A stretch of 64,000 nucleotides of DNA, taken from assembly GCF_024281235.1 (NCBI RefSeq), contig NZ_JAHWXY010000002.1, positions 434,001 through 498,000 on the forward strand. Reading direction: 5' to 3'. The notes beneath the pieces were generated by a model. The model had not been told where the DNA came from and made no database searches. It was given only the letters and a program-made list of their open reading frames with translations. The DNA is from Shinella daejeonensis. Lineage in GTDB: Bacteria > Pseudomonadota > Alphaproteobacteria > Rhizobiales > Rhizobiaceae. How positions within the stretch are numbered: the first letter of the stretch is position 1; the number at the start of each line of letters is the position of its first letter. Made by a program: the position numbers and the translations under genes. Shown here one piece after another: positions 6,486-15,748 of this stretch.

Positions 6486-9022
6486 CGCCGCGCAGACAGG
6501 AAGCCGCCGCCGGACCGCCGTCATTCCTCCGCCGGATATGGAACAATACGCTGGCCGCGGAGAACTCTTCGCTGCTGCGCAACGGCTATGCGCTGATTGC
6601 CAGCGCCGGCCTCACATCGGTGCTCGGCCTCTTCTTCTGGGGATTGGCGGCACGTTTTTACAGCGCTGAACAGGTAGGGGTCGGGGCGGCGCTGATTTCC
6701 ACCATGCTGACGATCGGCAATATCGCGCAGCTCAATCTCGGAAATCTCCTCAATCGCTACCTGCCCTCCGCGGGGGCGAGCGCCCTGCGGCTGGTGCTGA
6801 CCGCCTACGCCCTCGCGGCCACCGCGGCCGCGATCTTCTCGACCGTCACTGTCATCTTCATTGCGTATTTCGTGGCTGAACTCGACTTCCTGCGGGAAAA
6901 GCCGCTCTCGGCCGCCGCTTTCATCGTCGCGACAATGGCCTGGACAATTTTCGCGCTACAGGACAGCGTGCTGGCCGGCCTGCGCAGGGCGACGGTGGTG
7001 CCGCTCGAAAACATGTTCTATTCGGCGGCCAAGCTCGCGTTACTCGCCGTGTTTGCCGGTTCGTCCCTCTTGGGTTCGGGCCTTTACGCGGCCTGGATTC
7101 TGCCGCTTCCGCTCCTGCTGGCCGCAATCAACTGGCTGATCTTCTTCCGCTTCCTGCCGCGGCACCGCTCCGGTGCAGAAGGCAGCCTGCCCGGCCGCCG
7201 CGCCATGGCGCATTTCTTCGGCTGGGATTATGCCGGCACCCTTGCTTCCATGGTGGCGATGGGCGTTGCGCCGCTCGTCGTATTGCATCAGGGCGGCGCG
7301 GCAAGTCTCGCCATCTACTACATCTGCTGGGAGATCGCCTATGGCGCCTATCTCATCAGCCGGTCGATGGGCATTTCCCTGCTCGCCGAAGCCGCTTTCG
7401 ATCGTGCCAAGCTACATCGGCTGGCCATCGAGGCCCTCCTCTATACCATGGCGCCGCTGGTCGGCCTGGTGCTGATCCTGCTCATCGGCGCACCCCTGCT
7501 GCTGATGCTTCTCGGCGCGCAGTATTCCGAGGCGAGCCCTGCCTTGCTGCGCGTGCTGGCCCTTTCCTGCCTGCCGTGGAGCCTCGTCACGCTCATCCTC
7601 GCAGTCGCCCGGGCGACCGGGCGGACGGAGGCCGTCGCCGTCGCGCAGGTGACGACGCTGGCTATCGTGCTCGGTCTGGGCACGCCTCTCGTCGCCTCGC
7701 ATGGCGCGACCGGCATGGCGGTTGCCTGGCTTGTCGCCCATTGCTTCGTCGCAACGGGCCTGCTGGTCGATCTGTCACTCCGGCTCGGCCGCTCCGGCCG
7801 GATCGAACTTGCCTTGCATGTCCTGTCGGCGCTGGCGCGCCTTCGCGGCAATCTTGCGCCCCGTCATGACGCCGCCCTGCCGCCGCTCGAAACAGAGATC
7901 GCCGGTTTCTGCACGACGACCGGGCTTGGCGCTGCCGAACCGGGAAGCGTTCGGGAGTTTCCCCGCGAAAGCGATGTACGGACCGGCATCTTCCGGCTCG
8001 CCGGAAACAAGGCCCGCCTGATTTTCAAGACCGCGACCTCGCCGGAAGGAAGCGCGGCCCTCGCCCGGCACATGCGTCACAGCCGGGCGCTGGCGGAAAA
8101 CCCCACACTTACCGGCCTTCCGGTCCCGCTTTCACGGATCGTCGCCGCCGCCCGTGACGGCTCCGGCCTCAGCCTTGCCGAGAAAGCCTGGCCCGGCGAG
8201 GACGGGCGGGCATTTCTGGCCGATCCCAAACGGCATTTTCAGGGGCTTCAACGCGCGATCGAGACGGCAGGCGACATGCATGCGCGCACCGCCACCTTGC
8301 GGACCATCGATGAAAGCTGGCTTCAGCGATGGATTGGTCGAGGCATGGACGACGCCGGCGGAGCCCGCTTTCTCCTGCTGGACCGCACCGCCCGCACCGA
8401 AGCGCTTGCCGTCTTTTACGATCGGCAGCGGCGCTTCTGGGCCGGCCGCACCCTGCGCCTCGGGCTCGGCCACGGCGACCTTTTCCCCGGCAATCTGCTT
8501 TTTGCCGCAGACACCGCCGACACAAGGGAACCGAAGGTGCGGCTGGCCGCCATAATCGACTGGGAGGCCGCCTCGCCCGATGCGCCACCGGCGATCGACG
8601 CAATGTTCCTGCTGCTGACCGCGCGGGCGATGCGCAGCGGCGAGGAACTGGGGTTTGTCGTACGGCGGATGCTGGAGGACCCGAGGCTGTCGCCGGAGGA
8701 GGAGCAAGCAATGCGGCCGCTGCAGGAGGCGATGAAGGGGGCATATGGCGGCGTCATGGACGCCGGCGTCATCCGAGCTCTCTGCGGGCTCGCGTGGTGG
8801 CGGCATGTCGTCACCAACCTCGGCAAGGCCGGAGGCTTCACGGAGAAGACACTCTGGATCGCGATCAATCTCGATCTCGTACTGGCGTGGTATGGCGAGC
8901 GCCTCGACAGCCGGCCGCAAGCTATCGCAATACGCTGGTACAGGACGCGGAAAAGCCACCGGCGCGCGCCACAAACCGGGCCCGCGCATTGCATCTCCGC
9001 CAACCGTGCGAGCAAGGGGTAA
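6482..9022 (+). CDS. Polysaccharide flippase fused to an aminoglycoside-phosphotransferase-like kinase domain
   Basis: An 846-residue two-part protein. Residues ~25-440 contain about a dozen membrane segments with the pattern of Wzx/MOP-type lipid-oligosaccharide flippases (FWGLAARFYSAEQVGVGAAL early on). Residues ~490-800 form an APH/choline-kinase-like fold with the catalytic loop HGDLFPGN (H664, D666, N671), the metal-binding IIDWE (D693, E695) and a candidate ATP lysine in LIFKTATS (K516). The start overlaps the GH16 stop as ATGA. The frame is open throughout, and both halves share codon use, so a true fusion is likely. Flippases of this type move undecaprenyl-linked repeat units outward. 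The kinase half may phosphorylate a sugar or lipid, or act as a regulator; its substrate is unknown. Confidence 0.85.
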   Translation: MTPRRQEAAAGPPSFLRRIWNNTLAAENSSLLRNGYALIASAGLTSVLGLFFWGLAARFYSAEQVGVGAALISTMLTIGNIAQLNLGNLLNRYLPSAGASALRLVLTAYALAATAAAIFSTVTVIFIAYFVAELDFLREKPLSAAAFIVATMAWTIFALQDSVLAGLRRATVVPLENMFYSAAKLALLAVFAGSSLLGSGLYAAWILPLPLLLAAINWLIFFRFLPRHRSGAEGSLPGRRAMAHFFGWDYAGTLASMVAMGVAPLVVLHQGGAASLAIYYICWEIAYGAYLISRSMGISLLAEAAFDRAKLHRLAIEALLYTMAPLVGLVLILLIGAPLLLMLLGAQYSEASPALLRVLALSCLPWSLVTLILAVARATGRTEAVAVAQVTTLAIVLGLGTPLVASHGATGMAVAWLVAHCFVATGLLVDLSLRLGRSGRIELALHVLSALARLRGNLAPRHDAALPPLETEIAGFCTTTGLGAAEPGSVREFPRESDVRTGIFRLAGNKARLIFKTATSPEGSAALARHMRHSRALAENPTLTGLPVPLSRIVAAARDGSGLSLAEKAWPGEDGRAFLADPKRHFQGLQRAIETAGDMHARTATLRTIDESWLQRWIGRGMDDAGGARFLLLDRTARTEALAVFYDRQRRFWAGRTLRLGLGHGDLFPGNLLFAADTADTREPKVRLAAIIDWEAASPDAPPAIDAMFLLLTARAMRSGEELGFVVRRMLEDPRLSPEEEQAMRPLQEAMKGAYGGVMDAGVIRALCGLAWWRHVVTNLGKAGGFTEKTLWIAINLDLVLAWYGERLDSRPQAIAIRWYRTRKSHRRAPQTGPAHCISANRASKG

Positions 9023-9025
9023 GAC

Positions 9026-10897
9026 ATGTACGAGGGCCTGTCCTCCGGTCGCGACCATATCGCTCCTTCGAAGATCGACCCCGTATCGCGGCGCCGGACG
9101 CGATGGGAAAGTGGCGTCTTGCTCGCGGGCCTTTGCGTTGCCCTGCTTGCATGGAGCAGCGCCCTTCCAGCGATCGATCCCGACCGGATGACAGATCTCG
9201 GTCTGGTTTCCGTTCTGCCGCCGCTTTTCTATCTGTCGCTGGCGCTGATCTGCGCAGGCTTCGCCTGGCAGATGAGCTATGGGCGCGCGACCGGCGTTCT
9301 GCCCTGTCTCTATCTCGTGGCGCTCGTCGGCATCCTTCATGCGACGCCGCCCCTCGTCTATGGGATCCTGCGTTATTCCTGGGCCTGGAAGCATCTCGGC
9401 ATCGTCGATTACATCCAGCGTCACGGTGCGGTGGACCCCACAGCGCCGTTCCTTGCGGCCTATCACAACTGGCCCGGGCTCTTCGTCGTCACGGCCTGGA
9501 TCGGCAAACATGCCGGCGCGCGCGCGACGGATATCGCCGCCGTCGTCCAATATACGCCCTTCGTGCTGACGCTCCTGCTTCTGGCGGTCTTTCTGCTGCT
9601 GATGCGGCAATTCACAAGCGACCGGCGGCACCTGTTCACGGCCGGCTGGCTCTTCATCGTCGCCAACTGGATCGGACAGGATTATTTCTCACCACAGGGC
9701 TTCACTTTCCTGGGTTATCTCGCCCTGCTCGCCCTGTTCCTCGGCCCGCTGCGCCGGGTCGACATCCCCTGGTCGGCAAGGCGGCCCGCCTTCCTGAACC
9801 GGATCATCCCCGCCGCCGGGACGGCCGGGCTACGGATTGGCCGAAGCGCAGCCATCACGCGGGTGTTCGCCGCCGTGCTGGCGCTGGCGATCATCCTCGC
9901 CATCGTCGTCACGCATCAGTTGACGCCGCTGGTCGTCATTCTCGCGGCCGCGGCACTCACCGCGCTCGGCTGGCTTGCGCCGGGCTACCTTATCTTCGCC
10001 CTTGTCGCGGAGTTGCTGTGGCTGCTGTGGGGTGCAGCCCCCTTCGTCTACGAGCAGATCCAGAATGAATTGTCGGCGATCGGAGCGCTATCGGAGGCGA
10101 CCGCCAAGCTTGCCCGCACCGCCGTCGTCAGCCCGGATCGCGCATGGGTGGTGCTGATCGGGCGCATATTGTCGGCATCCATCGTCCTTGTCGCGCTTTG
10201 CGGCGGACTCCGGCGCCTGCTTGCAGGCTTCTGGGACCTGACGGCCTTTTCCCTGTTCATCGTGCCTGCCCCGTTGATGGCGGTAGCCTATGGCGGGGAA
10301 GCGGTCTTTCGCGTCTATCTCTTTACGTCGCCGTTCCTGGCGTTCTTCGCCGCGGCGATCTTCTTCCCTTCCCCGAAAAACGGCCGCCCCGCCGTTGTCC
10401 TGCCGCTTCTTGCGATCGCCTGCTTCCTGTCGGCGGTCGGCTTTCTCTTCGCCAACAACGGCAAGGATCGGGAATACCGGTTCACGCCGGACGAGGTGGC
10501 GACGGCCGAATGGCTCTATTCGACTGCCCCGCCCGGCTCCCTGCTGATCGAAGGGGCCCGAAGCTATCCCTCCCAGTTCATGAACTACGAGAATTTTTCC
10601 TATCTGCCGCTTTCCGAAGAAAGCACCGATACGAAGGACCGGATCGCAGCCGACCCCGATGGCGTTCTCGCCCGCTGGATGGGCGATCCGCGCTGGAGCG
10701 ACGCTTATGTGATCCTGACCCGCAGCCAGAAAGTCTATCTCGATGCCAGTGGCAATATGCGGCCGGGACAGATCGAAGCCATAGAGGAGGCGTTGCTCAC
10801 TTCTCCCCGTTTCCTGCTCGTGCGCGCTTCGGCAAATGCAAAGGTGTTCAGGCTATTGCCGGAAATCACTGATCCATTCGGCCTGCGGCCGCATTGA
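9026..10897 (+). CDS. Polytopic membrane protein, polymerase- or GT-C-like
   Basis: A 623-residue protein with about twelve or more hydrophobic segments, a long loop after the second or third segment (containing YNWPGLFVV-like and DYFSPQGF patterns), and a soluble C-terminal domain of ~150 residues after the last helix. This build fits oligosaccharide polymerases (Wzy) or polyprenyl-sugar-dependent GT-C transferases. I do not recognise a precise family. The TPDEVATAEWL region after the last helix is common in dolichyl-mannosyltransferase-like proteins. The start has AAGGGG upstream and is only 3 bp after the flippase stop. It ends the plus-strand run and meets the next operon convergently, 5 bp apart. 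Confidence 0.75.
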   Translation: MYEGLSSGRDHIAPSKIDPVSRRRTRWESGVLLAGLCVALLAWSSALPAIDPDRMTDLGLVSVLPPLFYLSLALICAGFAWQMSYGRATGVLPCLYLVALVGILHATPPLVYGILRYSWAWKHLGIVDYIQRHGAVDPTAPFLAAYHNWPGLFVVTAWIGKHAGARATDIAAVVQYTPFVLTLLLLAVFLLLMRQFTSDRRHLFTAGWLFIVANWIGQDYFSPQGFTFLGYLALLALFLGPLRRVDIPWSARRPAFLNRIIPAAGTAGLRIGRSAAITRVFAAVLALAIILAIVVTHQLTPLVVILAAAALTALGWLAPGYLIFALVAELLWLLWGAAPFVYEQIQNELSAIGALSEATAKLARTAVVSPDRAWVVLIGRILSASIVLVALCGGLRRLLAGFWDLTAFSLFIVPAPLMAVAYGGEAVFRVYLFTSPFLAFFAAAIFFPSPKNGRPAVVLPLLAIACFLSAVGFLFANNGKDREYRFTPDEVATAEWLYSTAPPGSLLIEGARSYPSQFMNYENFSYLPLSEESTDTKDRIAADPDGVLARWMGDPRWSDAYVILTRSQKVYLDASGNMRPGQIEAIEEALLTSPRFLLVRASANAKVFRLLPEITDPFGLRPH

Positions 10898-10902
10898 ACG
10901 CA

Positions 10903-11799
10903 TTATTCAAGCCCGGGCATTCGCGTCAGAACAGCCGCGATCTCCTTACGGGCCGCCTCAGACAGCGCAAGGATGGGGCGGGGAGGATTTATCCGGCAGA
11001 TATCCAGCATATCGATCAGGGCATAGATCGTTCTCAGGCTCGAATACCGTTTGAACAGATCCCAGATCGGCGCCAGTTCATCGTCGAGGCGACGGGCCGC
11101 ATCGGTTTCGCCGCGCTGTGCAGCGCGCACGATCCGCAAGCAGGCTTTTGGAAACAGCCCACCGAGAACGCTGTACCACGTATGCGCGCCCATAAGCATC
11201 GCCTCGGTGCAGTTCCAGTCGGCGCTGTAGCCGATGGAGAAGCCGGCCGGAACGGCGGCCCGCTGCACGGACAGATGCTGCGCCGTCCTTGCAGGCTCAT
11301 CGGCAGGGTTCTTGATGCCGGCGATGCCGGGGACTCTGGCAAGTCTGGCGACCAGTTCCGGCGTGAAACGGAAATGCGTCGTACCCGGATTGTCATAGAT
11401 GATGATGGGCAGGCTGCTTTCACGCGTAACGACCGAGAAATGCTCGAAGACCTCTTCGTCGCTCAGCGGCGTATAGGAGACCGGCGACAACAGGCCGGCG
11501 GCCGCCCCGATACCCCTGGCGTCCTGTGCGAGTTTTATGGCGTCGTCGGTTCTGAGCGCACCCACTCCGACGATGACCGGCATAGCGCCCGCGGCCTCTT
11601 CCTGCGCAGCCTCGATTGCCCGTCGCCGTTCTTCGCGGGTCAGATACATATAGATGCCCGTGCTGCCCAGGAGGCCGATGGAATCCACCCGTGCCGAGAC
11701 GAGCCGGCGCACCAGACCGCGCAGGGCCGCGGTATCGACCCGGCCGGCATCGTCGGCGGGGGTGATCGGGAATGCGGACAGCCCGCTCAGAAACGTCAT
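10903..11799 (-). CDS. Dihydrodipicolinate synthase-family aldolase
   Basis: A 298-residue TIM-barrel enzyme of the DapA/NanA family. The Schiff-base lysine is K163 (GIAGIKNP), and the catalytic tyrosine is Y135 in YDNPGT. The usual GTTGE loop reads GSTGIY, so the pyruvate-carboxylate loop is altered and the substrate may differ from aspartate semialdehyde. The start at 11799 overlaps the pdxY stop (ATGA). It is third in a YggS-PdxY-aldolase operon, which hints at a role near PLP or amino-acid metabolism rather than lysine synthesis. True DapA is not excluded, but context makes it less likely. Confidence 0.82.
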   Translation of the reverse strand: MTFLSGLSAFPITPADDAGRVDTAALRGLVRRLVSARVDSIGLLGSTGIYMYLTREERRRAIEAAQEEAAGAMPVIVGVGALRTDDAIKLAQDARGIGAAAGLLSPVSYTPLSDEEVFEHFSVVTRESSLPIIIYDNPGTTHFRFTPELVARLARVPGIAGIKNPADEPARTAQHLSVQRAAVPAGFSIGYSADWNCTEAMLMGAHTWYSVLGGLFPKACLRIVRAAQRGETDAARRLDDELAPIWDLFKRYSSLRTIYALIDMLDICRINPPRPILALSEAARKEIAAVLTRMPGLE

Positions 11800-12632
11800 G
11801 AGGAAACCACTCCCGTTGCCGGAGCGAAGGGAAAGCCGACAATCCGCATTTCCTGCGCATCGACTGCATGGGTGCGCGCAAGCACCGCCCGTATCTCCTG
11901 CGTCGCCGCAGCGCTCGCCTCCTGCAATCCGAGACCGTTCAGAAGCCTTGCAATCAGCAGGGCGGTGAAAAGATCTCCCGTGCCGCAGGGGCGGATGGGA
12001 AGGCGGGCAACCGCTGCACGGGCAAGATGCCCGGGCGTCCATGCCACCGTCTCGACCGATCCGGCCGGCGTATCGTCAAGCACGCAACCGGTGACGGCTG
12101 CCGCTCCGCTGCCGCGTCCGGCAAGGACGTGCATGGCTTCGTCCAGCCCTTCGACCGAACGCGCTTTCTTTCCGGCCAGCAATTCGAGTTCGAACTGATT
12201 GGGCGTGATGACAGAGGCCATCGGCGTCAGCCGGTCGCGGAAGATCCCGATCAATCCTTCGTCGACGAAGACGCCGAGATCGTCGTCGCCCATGACCGGA
12301 TCGCAGACATAGATCAGCGCCGGATTCCGCTTCCTGGCCCGTTCGACGAAGTCCGCGACAACCGCAGCATTCGCCACAGAACCGAGATAACCTGTCACGA
12401 TGACCCTTGCGGTTTCAATGACCCCGCGTTCCTCGATCCCGCGCAACAGCCCTTCGACCAATTCGGGCTCCAGAATCCGGCCATGCATGGTGGGGTAATG
12501 TGGATGGTTGGACAAAAGCGCCGTCGGCACGGCGGCCACGTCCAGGCCATTGGCCTGCATCGGGAAGACGGCGGCGCTGTTGCCGACATGGCCGTAGACG
12601 ACCTGACTCTGGATCGAGATCACATCGATCAT
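11796..12632 (-). CDS. pdxY: Pyridoxal kinase PdxY
   Basis: This 278-residue ribokinase-fold enzyme phosphorylates pyridoxal to PLP in the salvage pathway. Recognised by SIQSQVVYGHVGNSAAVFPM at the start (substrate loop), DPVMGDD at 111-117 and the anion-hole GTGD at 217-220 with catalytic D220. Length matches E. coli PdxY (~287). The gene overlaps YggS upstream and the aldolase downstream by 4 bp each, so the three are probably co-translated. With YggS, which buffers free PLP, it forms a small PLP-homeostasis unit. Confidence 0.93.
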   Translation of the reverse strand: MIDVISIQSQVVYGHVGNSAAVFPMQANGLDVAAVPTALLSNHPHYPTMHGRILEPELVEGLLRGIEERGVIETARVIVTGYLGSVANAAVVADFVERARKRNPALIYVCDPVMGDDDLGVFVDEGLIGIFRDRLTPMASVITPNQFELELLAGKKARSVEGLDEAMHVLAGRGSGAAAVTGCVLDDTPAGSVETVAWTPGHLARAAVARLPIRPCGTGDLFTALLIARLLNGLGLQEASAAATQEIRAVLARTHAVDAQEMRIVGFPFAPATGVVSS

Positions 12633-13414
12633 GGTTTGCCACCCGCACCCGGCCAGTAAAAATCATCGGATGTCGGACGCTTGCCGAAGATCGCCTGTCC
12701 GACCCGCACGACGGTCGCGCCTTCCTCGATTGCCTCCTCGAAGTCGCCGGTCATGCCCATGGAGAGGCCGGACAGTCCCGGATGAAGCCTGACCGCCTGA
12801 TCGCGCAAGCGGCGGAGCCGCACGAAACATGGCCGCACCCTCGCCATATCGGAAGAAAACAGGGCCAGCGTCATCAGTCCGCGCGGCCGCAGCCGCGGAA
12901 ACCGGGTGAGCATATCGACGAAGGGCAGGAGCGCGTCGGGATGCAGGCCGAACTTGCTTTCCTCCCCGGAGGTATTGACCTGCACATAGACGTCGAGAAA
13001 ACGATCCTCGCGGTCCAGTCGCGTATTGAGAAGCCCGGCAAGCTTCAGGCTGTCGAGCGCATGGAATTCGCGGGCGAAACGGGTGAGATATTTGACCTTG
13101 TTGGTCTGGAGGTGCCCGACGATGTTCCAGTCGATCGCGAGATCGTTCAGCGCCTCACGCTTGGTCATCGCCTCCTGGATCTTGTTTTCGCCAAACGAGG
13201 TTATGCCGACCGCATGGGCATGACGCAGGATATGGGCCGGCACCGTCTTGGTGATCGGCAGCAGCCGGACCGAATCACGCTCACGACCGGCCCGCGCGCA
13301 GGCGCGCGCGATGCGCTCCTCGACCGAAGCCAGATTGGCGCGAAAGAGGCCGGACGGGTCGGAGCCGAAGCGCGCAATATCCTCCGGCGAGAGCATCGTC
13401 TCATCAACGGTCAT
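12629..13414 (-). CDS. YggS/PROSC-family PLP homeostasis protein
   Basis: A single-domain alanine-racemase-fold protein of 261 residues that binds PLP without known catalysis and keeps free PLP in balance. The PLP lysine is K56 in LLPITKTVP. FGENKIQEA, WNIVGHLQTNKVKY and GEESKFGL follow in family order, and LSMGMTGDFEEAIEEGATVVRVGQAIFG-type residues close the protein (positions ~220-247). An ATG start was chosen; a GTG 48 bases upstream is possible, and neither has a strong ribosome site. Its stop overlaps the pdxY start. Confidence 0.9.
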   Translation of the reverse strand: MTVDETMLSPEDIARFGSDPSGLFRANLASVEERIARACARAGRERDSVRLLPITKTVPAHILRHAHAVGITSFGENKIQEAMTKREALNDLAIDWNIVGHLQTNKVKYLTRFAREFHALDSLKLAGLLNTRLDREDRFLDVYVQVNTSGEESKFGLHPDALLPFVDMLTRFPRLRPRGLMTLALFSSDMARVRPCFVRLRRLRDQAVRLHPGLSGLSMGMTGDFEEAIEEGATVVRVGQAIFGKRPTSDDFYWPGAGGKP

Positions 13415-13479
13415 CGTGCAGGCCAAAATTGCGAAGCCGGGATCGCCGGAACGGCGAGGCACGGCGTAGACGGTGGGTT

Positions 13480-14736
13480 TCAGGGGACTTCATGTCGCTC
13501 GCCATCTGTTGCGGGAGGAGGTCTAGCGGCGGGGCCGTCTTCTATGCGCGGCAGAAACCAGGTCAGAAGACCCGCCAGCGGCAGGAACGCGCACAACCAG
13601 TAGACATTTTCAATGCCGATGCTGTCGGCGAGCCCGCCGAGAATGGCCGCTGCAATTCCCGCAAGCCCGAAATTGAGGCCGTAGAACAGCCCGCCGATCA
13701 GCCCGATCCGCTCCGGCATCAGTTCGATGGCGTAGATCAGGATCGAGGCAAAGGCGCTCGCGATGATCAGGCTGATCGTCACCGTCAGCACGCCGGTCCA
13801 GAAGAAATCCGCATAGGGCAGCAGGAGAGTGAACGGCAGCGGGCCGAGCACCGATATCCAGATGATGCGGTAACGGCCGATCCGGTCGCCGGCGATGCCT
13901 CCGATCAGCACTCCGACGGCTTGCGCCACGAGGAAGACGAAGAGCATGATCTGGGACGTCGGGATCGAAACCCCGAACCGCTCGATCAGGTAGAAGGTAT
14001 AAAACGACCGGAAGCTCTCGGTGTAGGCGATTTTCGAGAACATCAGCAATGTCAGGATGGTCAATCCGAACAGGACGGTCGCCTTGGAATGCCGCCGGGT
14101 TTTCGCGGCACTTTCGGAAAGAGAAGCCTTCAGGGCGGCGATATGCCTGGCGATCACCGCCTGCTGGCCCGCCGTCCAGGTCATCAGGACCATGGCGAGC
14201 AGCGCCGCCAGCGTGAACCAGGCAAGGCTCGTCTGGCCATGCGGCACGATGATGAAGGCCGCGAGCAGCGGGCCGAGCGCACCGCCCGCCTGGCCACCGA
14301 CCTGGAAGATCCCCTGGGCAAGTCCCTGCCGGCCGCCGGAGGCATGGCGCGCCATGCGGGTCGCCTCCGGGTGGAAGATCGCCGAACCGATGCCGATCAA
14401 AGCCACGGAGACGAGGATGAACTCGTAACTTGACGCGAAGCCGAGACTGGCCAGGCCGACGAGCGTGAACGTCATTCCGACGATGGTCGAATAGGGCATC
14501 GGCCGCCGGTCGGTGACATAGCCGATGACCGGCTGCAACAGCGAGCCGGCGATCTGGAATGTGAACGTGATGATCCCGATCTGCACGAAATCGAGCGCAT
14601 AGGCATCCTTGATGATCGGATAGACCGCCGGAATGAGCGACTGGATCAGATCATTGAGCAGATGCGTCAGCGCAAGAACGACAAGAACCGCCAGATAGGT
14701 GCGCGGCTGCGTAGCGGAAGAAAGAGACTGGTTCAA
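13480..14736 (-). CDS. fsr: MFS transporter, fosmidomycin-resistance (Fsr) type
   Basis: A 418-residue protein with about twelve membrane helices. The helix-1 region LVVLALTHLLNDLIQSLIPA and the motif-A-like GYVTDRRPMPYS fit the Fsr group, as do GIGSAIFHPEATRMARHASGGRQG and the paired halves. These proteins export small drugs such as fosmidomycin, probably by proton antiport; the natural substrate is unknown. It lies downstream of nothing obvious on its strand and is divergent from the outer-membrane gene at 15017. The 280-bp gap between them holds the two promoters. The start is the first ATG before the hydrophobic region. Confidence 0.85.
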   Translation of the reverse strand: MNQSLSSATQPRTYLAVLVVLALTHLLNDLIQSLIPAVYPIIKDAYALDFVQIGIITFTFQIAGSLLQPVIGYVTDRRPMPYSTIVGMTFTLVGLASLGFASSYEFILVSVALIGIGSAIFHPEATRMARHASGGRQGLAQGIFQVGGQAGGALGPLLAAFIIVPHGQTSLAWFTLAALLAMVLMTWTAGQQAVIARHIAALKASLSESAAKTRRHSKATVLFGLTILTLLMFSKIAYTESFRSFYTFYLIERFGVSIPTSQIMLFVFLVAQAVGVLIGGIAGDRIGRYRIIWISVLGPLPFTLLLPYADFFWTGVLTVTISLIIASAFASILIYAIELMPERIGLIGGLFYGLNFGLAGIAAAILGGLADSIGIENVYWLCAFLPLAGLLTWFLPRIEDGPAARPPPATDGERHEVP

Positions 14737-15016
14737 TTCTGGCTTGCCCCGTGGGGTTGTCTGCGGAATGGCGCCGCATGATCCTGCCGGCGATTATAAT
14801 CACACCGGCCAGCATAAAAACAGCCGGTTGGTGCGGTCGAGCGGAAATCGGTACGCGGCGATTTACACGACCCTTGCAAAACGGACCCTCAGGGAAGCCG
14901 AAGCGGCCATCGTTTTTCCCGAGCGCGACCGGCTGGCGGCTCAACGGCAGCGCGCAGGCCTTTGTTAACCATAGTCGGGCATGACCATGAAAGGCTTGAC
15001 CTATGAGGAGCGCGGC

Positions 15017-15730
15017 ATGTCTTTCAGGCTGTGGGTTTGTACAGCGACCATCGGATTTCTGTTGCCTGCAACGGCATCTGCCGACGATAGCGGCTTTTTC
15101 GCGGGGCTGGCCGCAAGCGGCGGAAAGGCGTTCGGCTCCTCGAGCACAACCGATGGCGGAGCACCCTTCGCCGGCGGCGGGGTGGTCGATAATGTGAAAT
15201 TCAGAGGAACGGCGGGCTTTGGCGGGCATGCCGGCTACAGGTTCACCTCTCCGCTGTCTGTCTTCGTCAGCTATAACCACATCAGAGGTGGCATCGGCTG
15301 GGATGTGGATTTCCCGGTGTTCGGCATTTCCTCGGGCTTCAAGGGCACCGCCACCAGCCATGAGGTGATGGGAAACCTCGCCTACGATTTCGCTCTTTCC
15401 GACACGACCGTCTTCAGGGCCAGCGCGGGGCTCGGATTCTCCGTCAACACACTGTCCAGCGTGGTGGAAACAGACAAGGGGTCCGGGCTGTACCTTGCCA
15501 ATGTGGCCGATCACACCCGGATCAGCCCCGCAGCGCAGATCGGCGCCGGAATCCACCACAACCTCACACAGAATACCATCCTGGGCCTCAATGCGACGGC
15601 AAGCTACAGCAATGGATTCGAAACGGGCGACACGAGAAGCGGCAATCTCGGCGTGACCTCGATCAATCCCTACAGGATCGATGACGTATTTCGCGCCAAT
15701 CTGGAGGCTTCCCTACGATTGCGCTTCTGA
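15017..15730 (+). CDS. Small outer-membrane beta-barrel protein
   Basis: A 237-residue protein with a signal peptide (residues 1-21, ending ASA), alternating aromatic/polar strands and a terminal phenylalanine (SLRLRF) as expected for BamA-inserted barrels. The pattern GFGGHAGYRF followed by VSYNHIRG and repeated strand pairs suggests an eight-stranded OmpA/Omp25-like barrel with no periplasmic domain. The start was chosen at the ATG preceded by GAGGAG, since upstream ATGs would bury the signal peptide. The function is unknown; many rhizobial proteins of this size serve in surface stability or adhesion. Confidence 0.72.
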   Translation: MSFRLWVCTATIGFLLPATASADDSGFFAGLAASGGKAFGSSSTTDGGAPFAGGGVVDNVKFRGTAGFGGHAGYRFTSPLSVFVSYNHIRGGIGWDVDFPVFGISSGFKGTATSHEVMGNLAYDFALSDTTVFRASAGLGFSVNTLSSVVETDKGSGLYLANVADHTRISPAAQIGAGIHHNLTQNTILGLNATASYSNGFETGDTRSGNLGVTSINPYRIDDVFRANLEASLRLRF

Positions 15731-15748
15731 AGCGGCAATCCGGCAGCG

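Noticed and set aside
8132-9631. 499-codon minus-strand frame opposite the kinase half of the fusion
   Set aside because: Antisense to the HGD/DWE-bearing domain and to the next membrane gene; no known motifs.
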